Shown piece by piece: positions 1 to 7,523 of a stretch of DNA of 10,567 bases. The notes under the pieces are model-generated. The model was not told where the DNA came from and ran no database searches. It was given only the letters and a program-made list of their open reading frames with translations. The number at the start of each line of letters is the position of its first letter. Position 1 is the first letter of the stretch. The position numbers and the translations under genes are program-made. Source of the DNA: Syntrophaceae bacterium (GTDB taxonomy: Bacteria; Desulfobacterota; Syntrophia; Syntrophales; Smithellaceae); the NCBI GenBank assembly GCA_003506745.1, contig DNYQ01000185.1:1-10567 (forward strand). The letters run 5' to 3'.

Positions 1-3000
1 ATCGGGGCTTTCTGCGCGGCGGTAACTTCTGGAATGGGAATTTCGCCAACATACATCGGCTTGTATTCCAGAAATCCGCCCGAGCGGACAGCAGCCTGCA
101 AACTGATCCACCATTTGCTGATGGGTGAATTTAAGATTGCCAAGAGACAAAGGTCGTTTGTCGGTATGATATTGGCTGGGGCACTGACATAGCTCCCCGA
201 ATCATCAAAGGCGAATTTTGGTTCGGTTGCCAAGTTGCCCCAAGTAATTTTCGGACAGTCAAAATCATCATAATACGCACATGATCTCAATTCCCACCAG
301 AACTGGCCTTGATCATCGCGTTTCCGTAGTTTGTCTTCATATTGTAACAGGTGGTGATGAATAGCCGGGTATGTTTTTGCAAATACCAGACTCGCTTTGG
401 CTTCGGATTTTTCCTTTGACCAGGGCCATTCTTTATTCGCACTGCTCGGAATTGTGATGAGATACAAACCCGCCCACTCAGCTGTCCATTTTTTAATATC
501 CCGTCCCCGCAGCCATGGCCTGATCAGTTCGGCACTTTTTGGGTCTTCGGCAATCAGCTTCTTCCTGGTATCCTCGTCAATGACAAAGGCCTCGTTTAAT
601 CCGGTTTTGATACCATAATAAAATCTGCCCTGCACATATTCACCCAGGGGTTTCCCGGCGCGGCGCATTTTCTCCATCAAGGCCAGAATCTCCGGCTTCT
701 CCAGCGTCCAGCCTTCTTCTTTCAGGGCAGACAGCGGCATCGGGAAAGCTATATCTAATAAAGTTTTTTCTATCTGGTCTAGTTGTAGCCCATCAGTGAA
801 GGTGGCAACATGAATTTTATCCTGCCCTTGCGGTTTACGCTTTTCCAGCAGAATGATGGACGGATAGGTAGTGGCGTCAAAAACAGGCAGATCACCAAAG
901 TCAATGATAAACTTGGGCACAACCTTATTAGTCAGGAATACGCGGGTACTTTTACCGTATCCAGCGCGCATAAACTTATTGGGTGCAATGAAACAAAGAT
1001 GGCCGCAACTTTTCAGCAAGTCTACGCCGCGCTGGTAAAAGTAGGTATAAATGTCTGCCGTTCCACAATAGAAGTCGCCATATTCTTTAGCCAATTGAGG
1101 TTTAATATCGCGGATGGATTCCTGCCGCACATATGGCGGGTTGGCGATGACCACATCAAAACCGCCGTTTTCCTGAAATACTTCAGCAAAGTGAAATTTC
1201 CACAGAAAGAAGGGGCGCAAATTGGAACGCTTATACTGCCCAAGTTTTTTCAGCGAATCTGTTTTATCCTGTTCCTTCAGAGTGGCCTCTATCAATTCCC
1301 ATTCCATTATTTCAATATTGTCTTTTATCCGCCTTTTCGCATCGCGGCGCGACGCTTCAAAAAAAGTTTTATGGAGGTGTTTGAGCTCCTCAGATTTCTT
1401 CTGGGAATCGCCACCTAACAAGTCGTGAGTGTCGGATTTGGGGCCGGAATATTTTAATAATTTTTTTAAAATGATAGCTTGCTTCTGAAGATCATCATCC
1501 AGCGCCTGCTCCTTAACCTTTGTTAATTGTCCTGCTGCCTGAAGCTGGTTATATTTCCGTGTCAGTTCAGATTGCTTCTTTTTAATTTGTTCGATTTGTT
1601 CAGTTTGATCGGCAGGAATACTTGCAATCAGGGCTTCATCAAACAATCTTACCCCGTCAAATTCTTCCAGCAGACTGTTTCCCTGCATGATTTTGTAATC
1701 AAGGTTCGGCAGCGGCTTAATTTCTCTGATATCATCCTCATCTACAACCAGAGAAAGCCAGAGCCTCAGTTTGGCAATTTCGGCGGCGCTGGGATCAATA
1801 TCAACGCCATATAAAGAATTGCAGATTGCCTGGCGCTTGAAGGCATAGGAGGTTCGCTCTTTTTTTTCGGCAATAAAAGTAGAAAGTATAAGCCGCGCTT
1901 TGACAATCTCGGTCATCATGCCGACAAGAAAAGCACCGGAACCGACAGCGGGATCGCATACTCTGATATGCGCCAATTTCTCATCAATTATGCCGGCGTG
2001 TTTACGGATTGATTCCGGCAACTTGTAAGAATATGTTTCTGTCTCTTTTCCCTTTGTCTGCACCCGTGCGTCATTTTCATTGGCCAGTTCACCACGGCGA
2101 ATAAATGTTTCAACATCACCATGAAGGAAAAGAAGATCACTTTCTGTCTCGGCAACAGCGCATTTCAAGTAATGAATAAGACTTTCATGACACATGTAAT
2201 GGACAATTTCACGTGGCGTATAGTAAGTGCCTTTGGATTTGCGGTCTTTCACTTCCAGAAGATTCTCAAAAACCTTACCCAACATTTCCGGATCAACAGC
2301 TACTTCTTTTTCCAACGGTTCATCTTCTTTGACAGTGAAATTATAGCGGTCAAAAACATCGAGGATGCCGTTGCCCTTATCGCCCTTGTCTGTTTTGAAA
2401 TTATTGGAAAAGAGTTCAGCGGGCAGAAGAATATCCGTATGCACCCAATCGTAATTATTGATCGGATCAAAGAGGCCACCGTTTAAAAAAGGAATTTTGC
2501 AATTGAAGCGGCTGTAATAATGATCATCACGGTCACCGCTGGCCAGCGCCTCATAGAAAAGAGGCTCTAAAATGTCGTTAAAAAAGTTATTGTATTGACC
2601 ATGCTTGCCTGCAAACAATTCACGCAGAAACTGCTTCGAGCCGGTACCCCAAGCTGAATCTCTGGCTACGCCAAACCAACCTTTCTTTTGCAGGAAGTAG
2701 AGAAAGACAATCTGGCCTAAGAGCTTTTTAGCAAAATCAACCGTATTGACGCCATTTTGCTCAAAGTTAATTTTTATTTTCGTATCTTTTTTTACTATCG
2801 CATCAAGTGATTCTTTAACAAGGATAAACAAATTGCGGTATTCGGTAAAAAACTCTTTGGTGACGGTTTCGATATTAAAGGCTTCTTCTAATTCGGCCAT
2901 TACTGGCGAATGCCCATCATCGGCCATAATAGGCAATAAACGGGTTTGCGCTGTATGGCTGTTTTCATTCTGTCCAACCAGAAAAGACCAACGACGCGCA

Positions 3001-3455
3001 GGAGTGAATTCTTCCTTGACTTTGACTCTGCCGTTTTTACCTTCTTCAAAACTATAATTCATCTTGACCAACGAGAAACGCCAATCTTCGTTATCTGGAG
3101 AAACAAAGGCGACAAGCGCTGCGTCTTTTAAAGCTCCACCGCGACTACCGTTGAGGTAACGGGCGATGAAATTGCGCTGCATTGTACGGGCGCGCTCAAT
3201 GGATGTTTCTTTTTTTAGTTTGACAATGAGGATGTCAATTTTATAATCGCCTGAAGCGTATTTGCCTATCCGCTCCAGTGAATTGATATATTGCTTATAG
3301 GCGTCGGGAATATAGTTGCCCTGATTAACAAAGCGGGCTTTTTCAGATTCATCAATTTCGTTTAATAAATTCCTAACAAAATAAGTAAAGCTGCCTTTAT
3401 CAAATGATGTTTCCAGCGTACCTTTTACAATATTCCTTGCCTGTTGTTTATCCAT
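1..3455 (-). CDS. Eco57I-type adenine-specific DNA methyltransferase, modification/specificity protein of a restriction system (3' end outside window)
   Basis: Likely transfers a methyl group from S-adenosylmethionine to the N6 of adenine in a specific DNA target, marking self DNA for the nuclease-helicase encoded just upstream. The frame is open from ATG 3455 to the window edge (1151 complete codons, no stop). Residues 1 to about 230 form a conserved extra N-terminal domain (for example DILIVKLKK at 74-82, and a Thr-Pro-Ala-Arg-Arg stretch near 151). A KGTYYTP motif lies at 408-414. The SAM-binding motif I is DPAVGSGAF at 501-509, followed by an YGVD segment and an NLDYKIMQGNSLL segment. The catalytic motif IV is NPPY at 772-775. 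A charged helical insert lies between motif I and NPPY. Near residue 980 a LRGRDIKKW segment opens a TaqI_C-like target-recognition region that runs to the edge. The start is fixed by an 8-nt overlap with the upstream gene. BREX PglX is a related family, but no BREX partner is visible. Confidence is high for the methyltransferase, moderate for the exact system. Confidence 0.93.
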   Translation of the reverse strand, partial: MDKQQARNIVKGTLETSFDKGSFTYFVRNLLNEIDESEKARFVNQGNYIPDAYKQYINSLERIGKYASGDYKIDILIVKLKKETSIERARTMQRNFIARYLNGSRGGALKDAALVAFVSPDNEDWRFSLVKMNYSFEEGKNGRVKVKEEFTPARRWSFLVGQNENSHTAQTRLLPIMADDGHSPVMAELEEAFNIETVTKEFFTEYRNLFILVKESLDAIVKKDTKIKINFEQNGVNTVDFAKKLLGQIVFLYFLQKKGWFGVARDSAWGTGSKQFLRELFAGKHGQYNNFFNDILEPLFYEALASGDRDDHYYSRFNCKIPFLNGGLFDPINNYDWVHTDILLPAELFSNNFKTDKGDKGNGILDVFDRYNFTVKEDEPLEKEVAVDPEMLGKVFENLLEVKDRKSKGTYYTPREIVHYMCHESLIHYLKCAVAETESDLLFLHGDVETFIRRGELANENDARVQTKGKETETYSYKLPESIRKHAGIIDEKLAHIRVCDPAVGSGAFLVGMMTEIVKARLILSTFIAEKKERTSYAFKRQAICNSLYGVDIDPSAAEIAKLRLWLSLVVDEDDIREIKPLPNLDYKIMQGNSLLEEFDGVRLFDEALIASIPADQTEQIEQIKKKQSELTRKYNQLQAAGQLTKVKEQALDDDLQKQAIILKKLLKYSGPKSDTHDLLGGDSQKKSEELKHLHKTFFEASRRDAKRRIKDNIEIMEWELIEATLKEQDKTDSLKKLGQYKRSNLRPFFLWKFHFAEVFQENGGFDVVIANPPYVRQESIRDIKPQLAKEYGDFYCGTADIYTYFYQRGVDLLKSCGHLCFIAPNKFMRAGYGKSTRVFLTNKVVPKFIIDFGDLPVFDATTYPSIILLEKRKPQGQDKIHVATFTDGLQLDQIEKTLLDIAFPMPLSALKEEGWTLEKPEILALMEKMRRAGKPLGEYVQGRFYYGIKTGLNEAFVIDEDTRKKLIAEDPKSAELIRPWLRGRDIKKWTAEWAGLYLITIPSSANKEWPWSKEKSEAKASLVFAKTYPAIHHHLLQYEDKLRKRDDQGQFWWELRSCAYYDDFDCPKITWGNLATEPKFAFDDSGSYVSAPANIIPTNDLCLLAILNSPISKWWISLQAAVRSGGFLEYKPMYVGEIPIPEVTAAQKAP

Positions 3456-6400
3456 TTTGAGAATCGCCTGTCAGATACATGGACAAAATGACTTCGCGTT
3501 TGCCGGTTACTTGCGGACTTTGCTCCGCGTAATGCGCTTCCAGAAGCCTCTCCGGTATGTGCATTTGGAGCGTCGCCAGCACTTTAAACGCATTCGTCAG
3601 TTCCGAATCTAATTTATTGAGCGCAGCCAGCGTTTCCTTTGTCGTCTGCTTGGGCAAGCCGCCTTCTCTAAGTTGATTTGAAACCTTTTTGACATACAGC
3701 TCCTGATCATCCGTAAACTGTTTTGTGTTCTTTAATGTTGCTTTGAGAATTGCAAGAATCTGCACAGCGCTGTCTCTGCCACGTTTACTTTGCAGTTGGG
3801 CCATTTCTTCTGTTGTGGCAAAAATAAATGCCTCTTTATTTTTGTCCAGCATCTTGTAGAACATTTCAGGTAATTTATGTCTTTCGTCGCTGACATCACT
3901 TTCGATGATTGCTGCGGCGGATAGAAAATCAAGCTCCTGCGCTTCGCCATCCTTCACCGCGGTAAAGAATTTCTGGAGTTTGCCCCTTCGGAAATAGGTA
4001 ATCAGCGATTCTTTATGTTCTTTATCAATTTTAGCTGTCCGGGCCTTTTTCGGCAGCCGTTTGATGGATGCGAATAAGTCGGGCTCGGTATCCCGGATAT
4101 TTTTGATCAATTGCAGATACTTGAGTTCGCTCGCTTCGTTTTCATCTTCACCCGTGAGTGTTTTCTTCGATACCAACCGGTTAAATAGTTCATGCGAACC
4201 GACAGGCTCGCCTTCTGTCAAAAGCGCGGCATCGCCACCAAGCAGCGTGAGAAATGCGTTAATTTTGGCTTCCGCCGATTCTCGAAGTTTGATCTCATCA
4301 TTACCCTGCTGTGAGGGGAAGAAATTAAACGTGTAAATCCGGTCGTACTTGGTGTCCAATCGGTTAATGCGTCCAACACGCTGCATCATCCGTGTCGGAT
4401 TCCAGGGAATGTCATAGTTGATGACGACATTAGAACGGTGCAGGTTGACGCCTTCGGAAAGGACTTCGGTGGAAACCAGAATGCGGTAATCATCTTCCGG
4501 ATGACGCGCTTTATCGTCAAAGTTTCTAATAACGATATCCCGCGTTGCTTCGCTTGAGCCGCCGGTATAGCAAAGCGCGGTCGCGGGAAACTTCTCATTG
4601 ATATTTTTAGCCAGATATTCGGCTGTCTCTTTGGATTCGGTAAAAATGATTAGTTTGTTTTCTTTGAGAATTTTGTTTTGGTTAAGCTGCTGAACAAACT
4701 TAACCAGCTTCGGGTCTCTATCTATTTGCTGCCATAACATCTTTATCCGGCGCAATATTTCCAGGTCACGTTCCAAATCGGCAAAGAAGTTCTTTTCGTC
4801 ATCCGCCCGGAATTCCTCCGCGCCGTATTTCACGGCCTTTTCTTCGTCTATGAGCTTTTGAATGGCTGTATCATCATCATTTTCCAGCAGTTCGAATATC
4901 TTGTTGGTGTACTTTTTACTGACATACACATTGCCCTTTTCAAATTCCCGAATAAACATTTCATAAGAATAAATGAACCGGTCCACGGAATTTTTGAAAG
5001 CAAAGAAACTGCTTTCCAGCCTTTTGACCAGCAAAATCTTCATGAACTTGCCCATGTTCTTTTGCGATTGCTGCTCAAGGTGATCAACCTTGCCTTTGAA
5101 ATAAAGCATGGGCATGTAACGGGTGTATTTGAATTGTTTGGAGATCAGTTCTATGGTTTTGTTGAATACGTCATCTTCGGCTTCGTTTAACTCATAAAAC
5201 AAGGGTTCGGGATTTTCGACGTCAGGAAATTTCAAGCTTTGCTTTTTTAAATCAGAATCAAAATATTTGGCAATTTCTGTCCTGGTTCGGCGCACCATTA
5301 AATACTTGAGCACCTTTTCCCGGATTTCACGCGCATTGTCTTTGACGGTCTGGATATATTGGGCATGGTCACGCTGACGGTCAAGATTTTTCAGTTTTTT
5401 ATCCAGACCGCTAAAGAACGATTCCAGATCGGGTAGATTAGGTATCGTGCTTTTCTTTGACTTTTGGAATAATTTGATCTGACTTAAAATATCTTTGGGT
5501 GAATTATTATATGGTGTCGCTGTGACAAGAATAATTCTTTTTCCGCGACATATTTCCGCCAGCTTTTCGTAAGTCATGTTTGTTTCTGTGCGGAAGCGAT
5601 GAGCTTCATCAATTATAATGTTCTGATACTTTTCTGTACCCTTGTCCAGAATATCGTCGAGTTTACCTATGGATTCAAAATCGGCATGTATTCTGAAATC
5701 AGAAAAAGCGTTTCTCCACGATCCTGGATTATCTTTTTCAAGAAGCATTGGCGGGGCAATCACCAGTGTCCGTCCTTCAATCTGCCCGGCCAGTAATGTG
5801 GCAATGTATGTTTTACCGAGGCCGACAACATCAGAGACAAAGACACCACCATATTCCAAAAGTATTTTCTTAGCATTTAATACCGCCTGTTCCTGATATT
5901 CGAGCCTTTTAAAATCTGTAGGCAGGTATCTGGCAAATACTTCATCGCTCTGGCTCAATTCATCTTTGAAATATTCATACAAGAGTTTCAAATATAGTTG
6001 ATAAGGGGTGATGTTCTGATTCAACCAAGTCTTGTCTTCAATGGTTTGAATATATTTTTCACTGACATCGACGGAATCTTTCCAGAGCTCTTCAAACTTA
6101 GCTTTGGCAAAGTCATGGTCGGCGCTGTTTTTCAGTTCTACATTGAATTCAAGATTATCCACTAGGCCGGCTAGAGTCAGATTGCTGGAACCGGTGATGA
6201 CACGGCCTACGTCTCTGTCACCATCTTTAAAACTCATGATATAGAGCTTGGCGTGGATATTTTGAGAAGGATATGCGCGGATTTCCAGCTTCTTGCTGCG
6301 TATCCATTGCATAAATTTGGTAACGCCCTGTTCCACCATGCTGCTGTCTGCGGAATTTTCCATTTCTTTTTCCAGCAAACTTTCAATTTCTTTCTTTGTT

Positions 6401-6663
6401 TCAGCATGGGAAAATTGCAGTGACTGCTGTTGCTCTTCCCTGGCGGCATTTAATAAATCGAGTGTTTGTTTATCTGTGCTGATACCGATAAGAATTCTGA
6501 TCTTTTGAGTATTTTCGAGTGCGGGATAAATGGCGTAAAAGCCACTCGTGTAAAAATAGCCAACCAGACAATCGAAGAGCTTTGCATCTTTAATCAAGAC
6601 ATCAAATCGGTCTTTTAGGTGCTTGCCTTTTTCGTTCGTGATAAAGGTCAGATCAGTGGTCAT
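3448..6663 (-). CDS. PLD-nuclease / SF2 (SNF2-type) helicase fusion, predicted restriction subunit
   Basis: Predicted ATP-driven nuclease that would translocate on and cut unmodified DNA. Residues 1 to about 200 are a phospholipase-D-type nuclease domain with one HxK motif (H137, K139) and a GSSN motif at 158-161. With only one half-site, two chains are probably needed to form an active centre, as in BfiI-like nucleases. The helicase follows: Q-like motif YQEQA (256-260), Walker A GLGKT (281-285), DEAH (352-355), TATP (381-384), motif V around LSEGVNLHRSN (735-745) and motif VI QRVGRINR (761-768). A helical insertion of about 200 residues (roughly 460-665) separates the two RecA-like lobes, and about 250 uncharacterised residues follow. 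The gene is the promoter-proximal one and its last 8 nt overlap the methyltransferase start. Known comparisons are NgoAVII and CglI, which use separate PLD and helicase chains, and DISARM, which also has PLD and SNF2 proteins but more genes. The domains are clear; the restriction role is inferred from the neighbour. Confidence 0.93.
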   Translation of the reverse strand: MTTDLTFITNEKGKHLKDRFDVLIKDAKLFDCLVGYFYTSGFYAIYPALENTQKIRILIGISTDKQTLDLLNAAREEQQQSLQFSHAETKKEIESLLEKEMENSADSSMVEQGVTKFMQWIRSKKLEIRAYPSQNIHAKLYIMSFKDGDRDVGRVITGSSNLTLAGLVDNLEFNVELKNSADHDFAKAKFEELWKDSVDVSEKYIQTIEDKTWLNQNITPYQLYLKLLYEYFKDELSQSDEVFARYLPTDFKRLEYQEQAVLNAKKILLEYGGVFVSDVVGLGKTYIATLLAGQIEGRTLVIAPPMLLEKDNPGSWRNAFSDFRIHADFESIGKLDDILDKGTEKYQNIIIDEAHRFRTETNMTYEKLAEICRGKRIILVTATPYNNSPKDILSQIKLFQKSKKSTIPNLPDLESFFSGLDKKLKNLDRQRDHAQYIQTVKDNAREIREKVLKYLMVRRTRTEIAKYFDSDLKKQSLKFPDVENPEPLFYELNEAEDDVFNKTIELISKQFKYTRYMPMLYFKGKVDHLEQQSQKNMGKFMKILLVKRLESSFFAFKNSVDRFIYSYEMFIREFEKGNVYVSKKYTNKIFELLENDDDTAIQKLIDEEKAVKYGAEEFRADDEKNFFADLERDLEILRRIKMLWQQIDRDPKLVKFVQQLNQNKILKENKLIIFTESKETAEYLAKNINEKFPATALCYTGGSSEATRDIVIRNFDDKARHPEDDYRILVSTEVLSEGVNLHRSNVVINYDIPWNPTRMMQRVGRINRLDTKYDRIYTFNFFPSQQGNDEIKLRESAEAKINAFLTLLGGDAALLTEGEPVGSHELFNRLVSKKTLTGEDENEASELKYLQLIKNIRDTEPDLFASIKRLPKKARTAKIDKEHKESLITYFRRGKLQKFFTAVKDGEAQELDFLSAAAIIESDVSDERHKLPEMFYKMLDKNKEAFIFATTEEMAQLQSKRGRDSAVQILAILKATLKNTKQFTDDQELYVKKVSNQLREGGLPKQTTKETLAALNKLDSELTNAFKVLATLQMHIPERLLEAHYAEQSPQVTGKREVILSMYLTGDSQNG

Positions 6664-6702
6664 TTTTTGTCTTTATGTAATTATTTTCATTGATTGTGAA
6701 GC

Positions 6703-6730
6703 ATATTACTACTTCTTCGTAACATTGCAA
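6703..6730 (-). promoter_or_regulatory. Candidate sigma-70-type promoter of the nuclease-helicase/methyltransferase operon
   Basis: Read on the minus strand, TTGCAA (6730-6725) and TAATAT (6708-6703) are separated by 16 bases. Each hexamer matches the consensus at four of six positions. Transcription would start near 6695, leaving a leader of about 30 bases before ATG 6663. No good Shine-Dalgarno is seen before that ATG (AAAGAC only), so the operon may be poorly translated. The call rests on position and consensus only. Confidence 0.4.
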
Positions 6731-6786
6731 GGGAAAATGACAGGGAAAATGCCAAAGGTAATTATTTTGGACTTTGTCATTTCCGG
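6731..6786. repeat. Tandem 12-bp repeat plus inverted third copy abutting the -35 box
   Basis: Two adjacent 12-bp units on the minus strand, TGGCATTTTCCC (6754-6743) and TGTCATTTTCCC (6742-6731), match at 11 of 12 positions. They sit directly against the candidate -35 box. A third copy in opposite orientation, TGTCATTTCCGG at 6775-6786 on the plus strand, matches the second unit at 9 of 12 positions, so AAATGACA and TGTCATTT form an 8-bp inverted repeat. Between the arms is a smaller CCAAA/TTTGG dyad (6752-6756, 6766-6770). The arrangement resembles binding sites for a regulator, but no regulator gene is in the window. Confidence 0.45.
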
Positions 6787-6958
6787 GCTATGATGATATG
6801 TGTAGATTGTGTAATGCAGCTAAAATACTAACCGTTGAAAGAAACCCGGATAAAAATATCAATTATCACAGACCCTGCAGATGACAACCGGAAACAAAAG
6901 CGCATGGAGATGAGCAGGCAATCCCTGAAGGAAAAGGCTCTATAAGCCAGGAGGGGCT

Positions 6959-7457
6959 ATGATCTCAATGAAAAGAACATTTTTGTTTTTCACCCTTATT
7001 GTTTTCCTCACGGCATCATGGATGTCCGTGGCCGGATGTAATCATCAAAATCCAACAAAAGAACCTTCATCGGTTTCGGAGAAAAATCCTGTTGATTGGG
7101 TGAAGCTTTATACGGGATACGGATGCGAACGGAGATAAGGTTTTCTATAAAATGGAAAGCAGAGCAGAAAATGTGGTTCAAGTATGGGGCAAAAGGGTTT
7201 TTTCCATTGAAGGCGGAAATGAGTTTATCCGCGACAGGATAGACAATGGACTGTCCATCACAGGGATGGAAAAGATTGGTCATTTCAATACCTTATATGA
7301 GATTGACTGTCAGAGCAAAAGAGACGGGGTCCTATCTGTTGTCCTCTATGATACGGACGGAAGAATCATCCTCGCGGATTCTTTTGGCAACCCAAAACGG
7401 GAATATATCGTTCCCGGTTCAATCGGGGACAGCTTCCGAAAAAACGTCTGTAAATAA
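6959..7457 (+). pseudogene. Adhesin_E-like lipoprotein, interrupted by an apparent +1 frameshift
   Basis: The ATG at 6959 follows AGGAGG (6949-6954) by 4 bases; an in-frame ATG at 6968 is an alternative. The first frame encodes a lipoprotein signal: K5-R6, a hydrophobic stretch at 7-20 and lipobox VAGC with the lipidated Cys at 27. Asn at +2 suggests outer-membrane sorting. This frame ends after 59 codons at TAA 7136-7138. The next frame continues without a gap as DTDANGDKVFYKMES and onward, with LYEIDC and a PGSIGDSF segment near the end, finishing at TAA 7455-7457. Removing one G from GGG at 7114-7116 joins both into one 165-residue protein reading WVKLYTDTDANGDKVFY. The downstream part resembles the Adhesin_E (surface-adhesin protein E) family, recognised from memory of its LYEIDC and terminal VC pattern. 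It may be a real recent inactivation or a one-base sequencing error. Confidence 0.7.
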
Positions 7458-7523
7458 CCGGTAAGCACTCCATATCCCGGTCGCCAAACAACAACAGCCT
7501 GTTTTTGCCGAGAGCAATGTTCC

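Larger units (their letters stand above)
6664..6958. other. Intergenic region between divergent genes
   Basis: About 295 bases separate the minus-strand defence module from the plus-strand lipoprotein gene. The left part holds the candidate promoter and repeats listed separately. The right part contains a short open frame from TTG 6835 to TAA 6945 (36 codons, containing ISIITDPADDNRKQKR) that stops 13 bases before the lipoprotein start. It lacks a clear ribosome-binding site and I do not call it a gene. I saw no convincing plus-strand promoter. Confidence 0.5.

Noticed and set aside
810..1418. A 202-codon open frame on the plus strand, and several shorter ones between 397 and 3131.
   Set aside because: They lie antisense inside the methyltransferase gene, whose frame is continuous and carries all expected motifs. 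The antisense products resemble nothing.
1..6663. A DISARM or BREX locus.
   Set aside because: PLD, SNF2-type helicase and a PglX-like methylase recall these systems, but drmA, drmB, brxC and pglZ are not present. The upstream side is closed by the unrelated lipoprotein and dinB; only the side left of base 1 is unseen.
7458..7523. A LexA-type SOS box before dinB.
   Set aside because: Neither CTGT-N8-ACAG nor the GGTT...ACC type fits. The short AACAG/CTGTT palindrome there has the wrong spacing.
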